64,000 nucleotides of DNA, taken from Caenorhabditis elegans. Taxonomy: Eukaryota; Nematoda; Chromadorea; Rhabditida; Rhabditidae. Shown one piece after another: positions 1 to 11,974 of the stretch (positions are counted from its first letter, which is position 1; each line of letters opens with the position of its first letter). The stretch covers positions 18,477,501 through 18,541,500 of the forward strand of contig NC_003283.11 of the NCBI RefSeq assembly GCF_000002985.6, in the 5' to 3' direction. The notes below the pieces were generated by a model that was not told the DNA's origin, did no database searches, and saw nothing but the letters and a program-made list of their open reading frames with translations. The translations under genes were made by a program, and so were the position numbers.

Positions 1-22
1 AAAACATTTCTTTTGACTTCAG

Positions 23-561
23 AATGTCCCATGTCTCCCGGAAGAAGTCCTCCATCGCCCCGGATACTTTGTCATCGCCACCGACAACACCATCCCCAAG
101 ACGTGCCTAGCCTTCATGCTAACCCTAGTCATGTCCCAAGTGTTCTTCTACGTCGGAGCCATCTTCTGGCACCTATTCCACACTATTTCAATCTCCGCCG
201 CCACAAATCGCCTGCAAAAGCAATTTTTCCTGGCCATCTGCATTCAGGTGTTTATTCCATTACTGTTATTGACCCTTCCGTCATTGTATATTGTGTTGGC
301 AATTTGGTTGGAGTACTATAATCAAAGTGAGTGACTAGGGGGTCTAGACAGATTTTGTTTCCAACACAAAAATTTTCAGCAACCACAAACCTAGCTGTAA
401 CAATGATCCCGCTACACGGAGTGCTATCAACAATTACCATGCTCATGGTGCATGCTCCTTATCGCCAGGCCACAATTGATACTTTTTGCGGGAGCTCCAC
501 CACGAAAAGTAACTCTCCACAAATAAGGATCACGGGCAACGAACTTCAAACAGTTTTTTGA
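23..561 (+). CDS. Srh-class seven-transmembrane chemoreceptor, 3' part (5' end outside window)
   Basis: Partial serpentine receptor of the nematode-specific Srh class, presumably a chemosensory GPCR in sensory-neuron membranes. Two exons are visible: 23-326 (after a TTCAG acceptor, phase 0) and 380-561 (stop TGA 559-561), joined by a 52-nt intron with a GTGAGT donor. The peptide begins NVPCLPEEVLHRPGYF and contains late transmembrane helices (MLTLVMSQVFFYVGAIFW; FFLAICIQVFIPLLLLTLP). It then has the family signature HGVLSTITMLMVHAPYR in helix 7 and a short polar tail. The N-terminal five helices would lie left of position 1. The neighbouring minus-strand gene is a close paralogue arranged tail to tail. 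Family assignment rests on recognised Srh motifs; ligand unknown. Confidence 0.85.
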
Positions 562-966
562 ATTTTTTTTATTTTTTAATTGTACCCTTACTCCCAACCC
601 AATACCTCATGAATGACTGAAAATTAAAATTTAACCAAGCTACAGTAGCCCTACCGTATACCTAGAGTACCCCTACCGTATACCTACAGTTCCTTGACAT
701 TATCCCCCCACCAACTCCCAACCCAATACCCCATCAATGACTCAAAATTAAAATTTTCCCAAACTACAGTAACCCAACCGTATACCCAGAGTACCCCTAC
801 AGTACTACTAAAATACCTTGACATTATCCCCCACCAACGCCCAACCCAAAACCCCTTCAACTACAGAAAAGAGAGTTTAAAGATCAGAGATCAATGTTCA
901 AACAACATAGGGGCAGAACTACACTGCGCTTTATGTATAGTAAATTAATTATATGTACAATAAATT
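562..966. repeat. Intergenic stretch with a ~125-bp unit repeated about three times
   Basis: Between the two convergent Srh genes the sequence from about 583 to 880 repeats a unit starting near 583, 707 and 834. Shared pieces are CTCCCAACCCAATACC, an AAAATTAAAATTT run, and CCGTATACC...AGAGTACCCCTAC. No coding potential or RNA gene is seen. Confidence 0.6.
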
Positions 967-2831
967 CTAATGTATCGATGTCCCATGTACTGTCATCCAA
1001 ATTGGCCGTGAGGTGTCCCCTTTATTATAAAACATTCCAAAAGTAGCTTCTCGATACGGCCGATGCACACAGAGCATCGAAATTGTCGACAAAACTCCAT
1101 GGAATGGGATAGCCAAAAGAGCAATGTTGGTAGCGGCTGAAAAAGTATAAAAAATCGAAAATTTTGGGTTTTGATTTTAAAAAAATCCAAAATTTCCTGC
1201 CTTACCCTGATTATAATACCCAAACCAAATTGCCAAAACAATATAAAGCACTGGAAAAGTTATCAGTAAAATTGGAATGAACACCTGAACACAGATCGCC
1301 AGGAAAAAATGTTTTTGCAGGCGATTTGTAGCCTGGGACTGAGCAACTGTGTGGAAAAGGTGCCAGAAGATGGCTCCGACGTAGAAAAACACTTGGGACA
1401 TGACTAGAGTTAGCATGAAGGCTATGCAATACTTGGGGATTGTGTTGTCCACGGCTAGGACAAAGTATCCGGGGCGATGCAGGATCTCGTCGGGGATGCA
1501 TGGGATTTTCTAGAATTAGGGCTACATTTTTGAAGTTCTAGGAAGTTTGAGATTGTAAAGTGCCCAACTGACTTTCATTTGCCGTCTCAAAATAAGACCG
1601 CTAGACATTTCAAGCCGAATTGACAATAAAAATGCCAAATATTTGATGTTTTAGCCTAGTTTCACCTGTCATGTCCCTGATGACTCAGAACGTTTCAGCT
1701 GATGTTTGGAAGCCTATCCGTGTCTGGTTCAACTTCAACAGGGCATGATCCAAGCCCCACAGGACTTGGCCAAAGCCCGGCAAGATTTGACCAAGGCCCA
1801 GTAACACCGTGGTCTAAGCCCAGAAAGATTTAGTCCAAGCCCAAGAAGATTTAGTCCAAACTCCACAAGGCCAGGCCAAAGCTCCAGCAAGACTCGATCC
1901 AAGCCTAGCATGGCCTGGTCCAAGCTATGTATAATTTGGTCCAAACCTCAAAAGACAGCCCGGCAAGACTTGCTCCATGCTCCCACAGGACTTGGCCAAA
2001 GCCCGGCAAGACATGGCCGAAGCTTGGCAAGACTTGGTCCAAACCCCGCAGGACTTGGTCTAAGCTCAGGAAGATTTGATCCAGGCTCGAAAGACTCGGT
2101 CCAAGCCCGTAAAACTTAGTCCAAGCCCTGCAAGACTTGGCCCAAGCCCCTCAAAACTTGTTCCAAATCCCGTAAGACTTGGTCCAAGCGTCACAAAATT
2201 TGTTCCAAGCCAAACTTGACATGGCCAAAGCCCCGCAAGACTTGGTCCAAGCCCCACAAGACTTGGTCCAAGCCCGAACAAATTTTACACAAACTTGGTC
2301 CTCAAAACTTACAATTTTCACAAACGACTTTGCAAAGTCCTGATCCACAATATTAAAAAATCCCGGAGCAATATACGTTACAGACAAAACGTAATGTATA
2401 ACCAAATACAAAATCCTCCACCAACACCATTCTCCATCATTCCTGTGCCCGTTGACAAGGCGGTGATATCGATCTTCAAAGAATAACATAATAGTCACAC
2501 CGATGACCCCAACAAACGAGATACCCAGGTAAACCTGGACACTTGTTGGGATCCCCAGAAGCAGGGATATTCCTAGTGGGTACCCCGCGCAAATCGGGAG
2601 CGTCAGGACCGGAGCGGCTATCAAACTATAGTAGACGTCTAGAATTGCTCCGGCAAAGTGGAGAAAGAGCAGGCCACGCTTGACGGATTGCATTTTGCTC
2701 GGGGTCTTCGTGATGATGATATAAGCCCCAAAAATGTGAATAGGAATCTCGATTGCTGTGAGAACATGTAGCGTTGAGGAGTAGAAAGTGTCGGAGCCAA
2801 AATAATTGAGCGCGGGGAGTTCGGAGCACAT
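967..2831 (-). CDS. Srh-class seven-transmembrane chemoreceptor, complete
   Basis: Complete Srh receptor on the minus strand, three exons: 2831-2313, 1509-1206 and 1136-967, phases closing to 331 codons (330 residues), a normal Srh length. The start ATG at 2831 opens MCSELPALNYFGSDTF. Exon 1 (173 residues) holds the first five helices (LTAIEIPIHIFGAYII; VQVYLGISFVGVIGVTIMLFF). Exon 2 begins KIPCIPDEILHRPGYF and carries MLTLVMSQVFFYVGAIFW, identical to the neighbour. Exon 3 has HGVLSTISMLCVHRPYR. Predicted role is a chemosensory GPCR; the ligand cannot be inferred. Intron 1 (1510-2312) is filled by a minisatellite, so the ORF running beyond 2313 is repeat-derived and excluded. It is convergent with the partial gene at 23-561. 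Confidence 0.9.
1735..2285. repeat. Minisatellite of ~21-26 bp units in the Srh gene intron
   Basis: Over twenty imperfect copies of a unit like CAAGACTTGGTCCAAGCCC lie head to tail inside intron 1 of the minus-strand Srh gene. The long reading frames across it on both strands reflect this periodicity, not protein. Confidence 0.85.
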
Positions 2832-3097
2832 TATTTTATGAGTGGAGAGAGGGGGGTTGAGTGGAAATAATAATGAGCTTTTGGGGAAAAGTTTTCAGCT
2901 GCGGAGCATGGGTTTGATCGGTCAGAAGCTTGAGTGTTGATATTTTGATATAATGGTTATTGAATTAATAAGTTAGAGAGTTGAGCTTTATGACGTCAGT
3001 TTAGTTTTTTTTTTTTTTGATCCAAATTTTTTAGAGAAATGTTTGGCAATTTAGATGATAATCTTGTAAATTATATCCTGTTTTATCTGGTCTGAAA

Positions 3098-3535
3098 TTT
3101 TCAGCTCATATGGAGCATTCTCCGCCGAGTTATGGCGGGGGACGAGTTTTGGGTTTCTAGGCCACCAACTTTAGAGCGATGTAACTCGGCGAGAAACTGC
3201 TCGTTTTGACTGAAAATTTCTCTTTGTTTTGAATAATTTATTCTGCACTGAATTTGGAAGCCAATTTACAAATTTTAAGATTTTTTTTCGAAGTTTGGAA
3301 TTTTTAAATTTTTGTTCAAAATTTTGACAACTACCGAAAAATAAATTTAAATGAAAAATGCTTGAATAATTTGATGGCCAGCTTGTTCCTCTTTTCCCTC
3401 GAAAAATTTCAGCCAAATTGAAGCATTTACAGCCGAGTTACGATGGGGGACGAGTTTCGGGTTTCTAGGCCACCAACTTTAGAGCGATGAAGCTCGGCGA
3501 GAAACTGCTCGTTTTGACTGAAAATTTATTTTCAG
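3098..3535. repeat. Two copies of a ~120-bp dispersed repeat, ~311 bp apart
   Basis: The segments near 3098-3215 and 3409-3530 are about 85-90% alike. They share GGTTTCTAGGCCACCAACTT and AACTGCTCGTTTTGACTGAA. Fragments with the GGCCACCAACTT core recur inside introns of the adjacent transporter (about 6600-6740 and 7015-7330). The region 2832-3708 between the Srh gene and the transporter contains no gene that I can see. Confidence 0.65.
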
Positions 3536-3708
3536 TTTGAATAATTTGTTCTAAACTAAATTTGGGAGCCAGTTTACGGACTTTGAGCATTATTTTTTAA
3601 TTTTGAAATTAAAAAAAACATTAAAATAAAATTTTAAAAAAATATCTGGATAACAATCTAGTGCAATTTTCCAACTTTTATAACAAAACCAAACGGAAAT
3701 TATCAAAA

Positions 3709-6700
3709 TTAAGCTTCAATCTTTGCTAGCTCCGTATCGGGCTCCTCAACCTCTACAATTTCTTCCTTGCCGGCTCCAAACCACCATTGATGACGTGGTG
3801 GCATGTGCTCCACCAGGTGACGGCCCTTGGTTTCTGGGAGTAGACACTCGAAGGAGAAAGTGTCAATTAGCGAGAAGAGGATCATGAAGCAGAAGGGCAG
3901 GGCCAACCAGTAGTCGGCCTGAAATTGAAAAGGATTGCGGGTTTTTTAAATTTTCGACAATTTTTCAAATGAATTTTAAAGATTTAAAAAATTTGAAAAA
4001 TTATTTATTTCAGTTTTTTTTTCCAATTTTTTGAAAACGTTTTAAGACTTTTTTATAAAAAGTTTTTTTAAAAAATATTTTTACATTTTTCAAAATAATC
4101 TTTTTTTCTCGCAATTTAAAAAACCTTTGAAAAACTTTTTCTGAAAGTTTTTTGATAGTTTTTTAGGCATTTTCAAACGAATTTTTTAAAAATTTCTTTT
4201 GGAATTTTTCTTGGATTTTTTGATAAATTATTATTTTTCTTAAATATATAGTTAAATGTTTAATTTCTAATTTCAGAAATTATTTAGAGTACACCTTTTC
4301 ATTTCAAAAAGTTCATTTGAAAGAAATTTTTTGCGATTTTTCGGCAGTTTTTTGAAAAACGGTTTTAAAGTTTTTTGGATAGTGTTTTTTTTTTGAAAAA
4401 ACATTTTAGGGTTTTTTTTTGAAATTATGGAAAAAAAAATGATCGAAATGTTTTTTTGCGTTTTTCTCAATATTTTTTCCATAAACCCACCAAATAAAAA
4501 ATAAACGGTGACAGTACAACTCCAACTCGGTTCCAAAGTTGCAAAAATGCATATCCAATTGTGCGAATTGGCGTGGGAAACAGCTCAGCCGACACTATAC
4601 CATCTGCTATGTAAATCTGGAAAAATATTGATTTTCAGAAGGAAAAATCGATAATGTGTAACCTGCGACGTCATAGAACTGGCTAGTAAAATTGATATTC
4701 TGATAACATCCTTCATCTCGTGGTTTAGGTCTGAAATGAATTTTTAAATTTTTTTTTGGTCTCGAAACGAAAGATTTTTCGAAAAAAAATTTATTTTCTT
4801 ATGAGGATTAAACTAGAAATTTTTTTCAAATGAAAATTGGATTTTTCGACATTTTTCCACGTATTTTGGGTTAGAAAACTCACAATTTTTCAAATTTTTC
4901 TCTAAATACTCACGTAAAGCATACGACCCGACTACCAAGCTCAGTGAGAGCACAATAATCACAAGACCACTTGTATGAATAAATTTCCGGCCGATTGACT
5001 TGAATTTCAAATCAGCGTAGCCAAATGATAGGTTACAGGCGTATCGCATGAGTCCGGTATATACCGAGTTCCAGTAAATTGAGCCGGAGAGCTTTTCCAT
5101 GTTGAAGAGCACACCGTAGTTGATAATTGATGTAGCGCAGCTGCAATTTCAGTTAAATTTTTTTTTTGAATTTGATTTTTCGAAAAATTTTTAGAACCTT
5201 TAATTAAATTTTTCTTGGAGTCAAAAACTTTTAATTTAAAATTTAAAAATTGTTTATTTAAATGTTTTCTTTTTAATAAAAAAAATTTTAATTTTCAAGT
5301 TTTTGGAATTTTTTTATAACTTTTTTTGCAATTAAAAAAATTTAATTTAAATAAAAACAACTCCTAATTTTTTGCATTATTTGTTAAATTATATTTCGGA
5401 ATTTAAAAAATTGTAATTTTCTTGATTTTTTTCCTGATTTTTTGAATTAAAAACATTTCCAAATTTTTTGAATTTTCAAAGTTTTTATTAAATTTTTTTT
5501 GGAATTAAAATAAAAAATTTCCGAATTTTTGACATTATTTTTTGAATTTTTTTTGGATTTTTTGAATAAAAAACATTTTCGATTTTTTTTGGAATTTTTT
5601 GAATTATTTTTTTAGGAAAAAACATTTCCGAATTTTTGGCATTATTTTTTGAAGTATAAACAATTTTGTAAATTTTCGAATAAAAAAAATAGGATTTTTT
5701 ATATTCAAAACATTTTGTAATTTTTTTGGAATTTTTTTTGGAATTAAAATAAAAAATTTCCGAATTTTTAACATTATTTTTTGAATTTTTTTTGGATTTT
5801 TTGAATAAAAAAATTTTTCGTATTTTTTGAATTTTTTGCAATTATTTTTTAGAATTTAGGAAAAAATATTTACAAATTTTTTAAAGCAATTTTTGAAAAA
5901 AAAACATTCGATTCTTTAGTAATTTACCTGAAAAGTTAGAAATTTCGAATACTTACTAACTGTACGCCAGCACAATTGTGGTAATTGCCAATTTCGGCGT
6001 CACAAACAGATGATAGTAGGAAAATTTCGTTTTTCGAGTGTTTTGAGCTTGGGTTTTCTGCAAATTTTGAAAATTTTTGGCAATTTTTTTAAAGTGGTTT
6101 ACCGCATATTCCATCCGCAAGTTTTCTTCAAAATCTTCGTGGATTAGGTTTTCCTGGTTGGAGGTTTTAAGTTGGCGTTGGAGGACCTGAAATTATTGGT
6201 TTTGAAAAAAATAATTGAAATTTGTAAAAAAAATTGAAAATTTTTTTTTTTTTTTAAATTTTCGAAATTTTTTATTCAAAATTTTTTAAAAAAATATTCA
6301 CGAACTACTGTAACCTTTACTTAAACTTTTTTTAAACTTTTCAGAGAAAGAAACACACTTCCAACCAAAAAAAAAATCACCAAAGCTCACCTGCACGGCT
6401 TCGCTGATTTTGCCACGTGTCACAAGCCATCTCGGCGACTCGTGGATGAAAAATTGGAAGAACAAGATTCCCGGAATACACATGAACGCGTTGATGTAGG
6501 CTAAGCTTTTCCAGTCGCTGGCTAACCTAAAATTTCAAAAAAAAATTTTCGATTTTTTTTTTCCAAAATTTCGAAAAAATTTTATTTTGATTTGGTTAGC
6601 ATTAAAATTGCAAATATACGGCTAAAATTTCAGCCAAATCCGTCAAATTCCAACCCAGTTACAACAGTTTTAGATTGATGGCCTAGAAACCCAAAACTCG

Positions 6701-9613
6701 TCCGCCGCCATAACTTTGCGGGAAATAGTCGGATTTTGTTGAAACTTTCAGGACTACACAAAAAAAATATGTTTACGCATAAAAACATATAGGGAAGCAG
6801 TGCAATGGCCGAACTTTTGCAAAACTGAAGAAATTCTAGGACATGGAAATTGAGCCTCTTTTAAATCTTACCACGCAAAATATGAATATATCGGCATGTT
6901 TGGAGACCACGTGATTGCCATGTTAATCCACATTCGATGCTTTTTCGGTATGTTCTCCATAATGAAAACGTTTATGATTCTGAAAAGAATTATTTTGTGG
7001 CCTAACTTTTAGGGGCGGAGGGAACTCTAGGCCACCAATGTCAAAAAATTATTTTGAACAATTTTTATCATCATTTCTGAAAACGCTAATCAAACTTTGT
7101 ATGCTCTGAATTTTTCAGCCAAATCGATTAGCTATTGGCTAAGTTATGAAGAGGGACGTGTTTTGGTTTTCTAGGCCACCAACTTTAAACCCCCACAGTT
7201 TGGCCTAAAAACTACTTTTTCAAATTTTCAAAAGAGCAGTGTGATAAGCAAGGTTTGAAAATTCAAAATTCATGAAAAAAGTGATGGCCTAACTTTTTTT
7301 TGTGTTTCTAGGCCACCATCTTCTAACCCTCACAACTCGGCTTAAAATTGACTTTTTTTCAAATTTCAAAAAGTATTTGATTCACAATCTCCTATTCTAA
7401 ACTCACGAGATACTTCCACCTGTGAAAAATCCCACGATTGTTCTGGAAATCGTAAAATGGAGCAAGTTCCGGCTCTGCACCACTATGAGCCAACCAATTA
7501 ACATTCCGAGAGATGCAACCTGTGAGCCAATTTTTCTGCCGAACGAGTCACTGATTTGCCCAAAAACTATCGATCCGGTGAGCACTCCGAACATTTGGAC
7601 GGAAATTGAATTTTTCACCAGTTTTGAAGTATTGCAGAAATAGTTGTACTGAAATTTTTTTTTTCGAATTATCGATTTCTGGCAATTTTCTCCAAAAAAA
7701 TTTCTTACCTCCACATTAATACTCCTAAACTGGTACTGAAACTCGGGATGTGAGCAATTTCCCATTTTATCCAGCTCAAAGCATATTTCCTTGCCCTCCA
7801 GAAGACTGTCGAATACGATATTGTCGCAGGAGATGACACGTGGCGCCGCACCTAAAAATATTGATTTTTCTGGTTTTGAAATAATTTTAGGAACATTGGT
7901 TTTGCAATTTTAAAATGAAAAATGTCAATAATTTTTATCAAATTCTGAAAAAAAAAATTTCAGTGAAATTTTATATTTTTTTCGGATTTTTTATCTAACT
8001 AGGGAATGACCAGAATAAGTGGAGCGATATTCAAAAAAAAAAATTGTATCGGAAAGCTGACTTTCTCTACTATAAGAATATGACTGAAATTTTTGCCCAT
8101 TCTGATTCTGATGCCGTATCAAGACGTTTTACAAAATCGATATTGGAAAAACACCTTGTTTTTGAGACTCCATATCTCTGCAGGAAAAAATCGCACTAAA
8201 AAGTGATCAACTGAAAACTTGTTAAACACAATGTGATCTGAAACTTTTCAGTTGAACACTTTCTTGTAAAAAATTTGGTTGCCAAGATATAGACCTTTAA
8301 CTATTTAAAATATTCAAAAATAATGAAGCTCAAATCAATTGGTCCCAACTCGGCAACCAAATTTTTTAAAAGAAAGTGTTTTACTGAAAAGTTTTAGATT
8401 ACATTATGTTTAACAAGTTTTTAGTTGATCACTTTTTAGTGCGATTTTTTCCTGCAGAGATATGGAGTCTCAAAGACAAGGTGTTTTTCCAATATCGATT
8501 TGGTAAAACGTCTTGATACGGCATCAGAATCAGTGATTCGGTCATTGAAAACAATGAAAAATAAGTTATTTGTGACACTCTACATTATTTCATACATTTT
8601 TGAAAAAATTTCAAAAAAAATTTTTGGATCAAATTTTCGCATGGGTTTGGTGGAGAAAAAAGTGGCAATTTTCGAAAAAATAAAAATTTCTGAAAAGTTT
8701 CCAGCCCGAATGGGCAAAAATTTCAGTCATATTCTTATAGTAGAGAATGTCAGCTTTCCGATACAATATTTTTTTTTTGAATATCGCTCCACTTATTCTG
8801 GTCATTCCCTAGTAAGATTTCCTTAAATATTTTTCTAGTAAATACTGATTTTTTATGAAAATTTTCTAGATTTTTCTACAAAAACTTAAATTTCGAAAAT
8901 ATTCGAAAAAAAAATAAATTTCGAAAATAATATATTTCGAAATATAAAATAAAATATATACAATGTAAAAATTGGAAAAGCTTAATAAAAGTAATTTTTA
9001 ATGTTAACATTTCTAAGATTTTCTGATTTTTTTTAACTTGTGAAAAAATTCTAGAATGTTCCTGAAAGTTACCTAAACTTTTTAAAATTTTCTGAAAAAT
9101 GCTCATAAATTTCTTTACATGTTCGGTTTTTTTTTGTTTTTGCAACAATTCCTAATTTTTTAATTTTTTCAGTTTCAACAGCTATCTAAAATATTATGAA
9201 TTTTCCAAAAATTTTAAGATAACTTTTTTAACAATTTCTAAAAAATTTAGAACTTTCTAAACTTTTCTGAAAATGTTTTTAAAAAAATTTTCTAGAACAT
9301 TTTTAAATTTCTGGAAATTTTTTTTAAAAACATTTAAATTTATTTAAATTTCAACAATTTTCTAAAATTTTCAAGAGTTTTGCAGTCTCAAAAAAAAATC
9401 AATACCTGCATACATCATATAAAACATAGACGATACTTGCGGTAAAATCAATAATTCTGCGGCCAAGCACACCAGGAGCACATACTTGCCCATTTGAATA
9501 TAGTCGTCGAGCCCGTGCACTTGCTCGGGCTCTTTTTCCAGAAATTCCAGTTTTGCTCCATTTTCAGGAAGATTTATAGAGTCTTCTGATGAATTACTCG
9601 ACGTAGAAGACAT
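3709..9613 (-). CDS. SLC22-type major facilitator superfamily transporter (organic-ion transporter-like)
   Basis: Eleven minus-strand exons join in frame to 551 codons (550 residues): 9613-9406, 7851-7709, 7648-7407, 6979-6872, 6526-6391, 6186-6103, 6057-5957, 5140-4914, 4730-4663, 4616-4491, 3918-3709. Start ATG is at 9613, followed by an acidic cytosolic N-terminus, then helix 1 (YVLLVCLAAELLILPQV) and a Cys-containing extracellular loop encoded by exon 2, as in SLC22 proteins. MFS motif A is GQISDSFGRK (residues 147-156), the mid-protein signature is ESPRWL (263-268), and PETKGR (509-514) follows the last helix. It probably moves organic cations, anions or zwitterions across the plasma membrane; the substrate cannot be read from sequence. 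I believe this corresponds to C. elegans Y51A2D.18, from recollection only. Intron 1 (7852-9405) hosts an 816-bp palindrome. Confidence 0.9.
7998..8813. repeat. 816-bp imperfect palindrome in transporter intron 1
   Basis: The left arm begins ACTAGGGAATGACCAGAATA and the right arm ends with its reverse complement, TATTCTGGTCATTCCCTAGT. Homology continues inward (CGATATTGGAAAAACACC versus GGTGTTTTTCCAATATCG; CTCCATATCTCTGCAGG versus its complement) to a turn near 8290-8340. The right arm carries an extra segment at about 8535-8705 that is absent from the left arm. No transposase is present. It resembles a non-autonomous foldback element. Confidence 0.85.
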
Positions 9614-10004
9614 TAAAATAATAGTATTCGTAGTTTAAAAATTTTTTGAAAAATACAAATTTTCAAAAAAAATTTAAAAAAAAAAAGAAGTTTTTCCAAA
9701 AAAGTTCAGAAAAACATTAATCGTCTGCAAATCAAATTTTCGATACCATGATCATTATCACCCCCGTCTCCTGCCTGCCAAATAATCATTTTCAAACAGG
9801 TTCTCTTCGGGTGATCTACTAATTGATATATCATTGAAGGGCATTCAACTGATAACTGATGTGATGGCGAGATTGGTCGGAGGTCAAACAATTAGGCCTT
9901 TTCCGTGGAAAATTGGGTAAAAATTGGGTGGAAATTGAGTTTGTTTAGGTGCATTAATATTGAATATCGATTTTCTTCTGAGTTCTTACAACAAAAAAAA
10001 TGTT

Positions 10005-10495
10005 AAAGGTGGTGTAGTCGAATTTTAAATGTTTTTATTAGACTTTTTATTAGAAAAAATTAGACTACACCACCTTTAAAATTTTTTTCAGAACTCACAA
10101 TTGCCTGAAAACACCGAATTTCATAATGAAACTTCTTGAAAACTTCTCAAAAAAAAATATATGACTAAAAATTTGAAATTTGGCTTACTTGTCAATGCCG
10201 CAGCGGCTGGAAACAATATTTTTGAAATCACCCTCTAATTTTCTGGGTATAAATGTATTTTAAAGTTGATGGTTTTGTATACTCAAAATAAATTTGACGG
10301 CACTTTCAAAAAAATTAATTTCCAGCCGCTTGAAAAGTCGGTCAAATTTTATAATTTAACTAATTTTAGGCAATTTTTTTTAATCCTTCATAACCTTTTT
10401 TTGAGAAGTTTTCGAGAAGTTTCATTATGAAATTCGGTGTTTTCAGACGATTTTGAGTCTAATAAATTTGAAAAAAAATTTGGCTACGCCACCTT
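10005..10495. repeat. ~490-bp nested palindrome
   Basis: Outer arms are AAAGGTGGTGTAGTCGAATT (10004 on) and a weaker GGCTACGCCACCTTTGATTTT at the right. An inner copy of ACTACACCACCTTTAAAATT sits near 10063. CACCGAATTTCATAATGAAA (10112) pairs with TTTCATTATGAAATTCGGTG (10420), and CCGCAGCGGCTGGAAA is matched by TTTCCAGCCGC. It is likely a non-autonomous inverted-repeat element. Confidence 0.7.
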
Positions 10496-10660
10496 TGATT
10501 TTAAAACGTATTTAAAAATGAATAATAAAACCATTTTTTGAAATTTTAAAAAAGTTTTTTGCATTTACTACTCTTTCTACTATACTTTTTTTTTGTTTGA
10601 AAAAGCTTAGAATATTACTTTTTCTTTTTGTACAAAGAATCTTCAAACTTGGCAATTTTT

Positions 10661-11544
10661 TGTTATTAGGTCTCCAAATAAGTTCCGGGTCAAAAATCAT
10701 AACTTTTTTCGCCTTTTATCGGTTTTTTTGAAACTGTGGGAATTTATGTTATCAACCATGATCTTTCATTTTAAAATAATCACAAAATGTTTTGACCACC
10801 CGGAGTGCTCTAACTCGGAGCCAATTTTTTCAGGCATTTTTCTGACCTCGCTTCTTTGTAGCTTTGAGTTAAGGTTTTTGTGCGTATTTTGCTTTGTTTA
10901 AAATACATTGTAAAAAAACAACAAAAGTTTGGAAAAAAATCCGTCCAAAAAATTTTTTTTGGTAGGTCGTCAAAAAAAGTTGAAAAAATTTTTCTCAAAA
11001 ATTCTTGATTTTTTGTACAAAAATGATGTAACCATGTGTGTATACCGGTTTTACACATATAGAGCATTTCAGTTTGAATTTTGGATCTCGAGAAAAACTC
11101 AAAAAACTCAAAAAATTCTCCGAAATAATTATGTTTCTATTATCATTTTAGTGTATCGAACTAATTTGAAAAGTTTTGTATGTGTAAAAATAGTTTACAC
11201 ATGGTTACATTATTTTTGTACAAAAAATCAAAAATTTTCGAAAAACATTTTTTTGAACTTTTTTTTGACGACCTACCAAAAAAAATTTTTTTGGACGGAT
11301 TTTTTTTCCAAACTTTTGTTGTTTTCTTACAATGTATTTTAAACAAAGCAAAATCCGCACACAAGCCTTGACTGCCTAGAAAAATTGGCTCCGAGTTAGG
11401 GCACTCCGGGTGGTAAAAAAATGTTGTGTTTTTTTTTAATGAAAGATCATGGTTGATAACAAAAATTCCCACAGTTTCAAAAAAATCGATAGAAGGCGAA
11501 GAAAGTTATGATTTTTGACCCGGAACTTATTTGGAGACCTAACA
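10661..11544. repeat. ~880-bp palindrome with ~400-bp arms
   Basis: TAGGTCTCCAAATAAGTTCC (10667) pairs with GGAACTTATTTGGAGACCTA (ending 11541). Pairing continues through GGTCAAAAATCATAACTTT, CCAATTTTTC...GAAAAATTGG, the ACATTGTAA block and the TTTTTTGGTAGGTCGTCAAA block, towards a centre near 11100. Frames on both strands across the arms encode similar lysine/phenylalanine-rich peptides because the arms mirror each other. Confidence 0.8.
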
Positions 11545-11974
11545 GAATTTAAAAAAATCTAATATTCAACAAAAAAAAAAAAAGATTTTTTTGTTTCCCG
11601 TGTAAAACTTGTGTAAAACTTTCCAATAAAGTTATAATTTTCCGTCCCAAAATTCAAAAGATCAGCGAAATGTGTCTGTGTAAGAAAGAATCTGGATAAG
11701 TGTCAGTGTCCCGAAACATATTGCATCTCATTGGACAGGGGGTAGAAGGGGTACCACAGATACCCACACATCGGTTTTGAATTTCATAATTCTCTTTTTC
11801 TCGTTTTTCCTTATTTTTTTCTATTTTTCTCATGTTCTTCAGCATTTTTAAGATTTTTTTCAAATTCAAAAAAAAAATCTTTTTTCTAAATTTGCCAAAT
11901 TTTTGAATAGCCTATCCCATTTCTAAACCTAAATTTGTTCTGATTCCAAAAATATCTTTTTCGCCGTTCTCATT

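Noticed and set aside
2151..2312. Extension of the Srh exon 1 frame beyond FVKI
   Set aside because: A GTAAGT donor at 2312 and the phase match to exon 2 at 1509 fit better; the extension encodes minisatellite-derived repeats.
10810..11472. Pairs of similar Lys/Phe-rich ORFs on both strands
   Set aside because: They mirror each other because they read the two arms of a palindrome.
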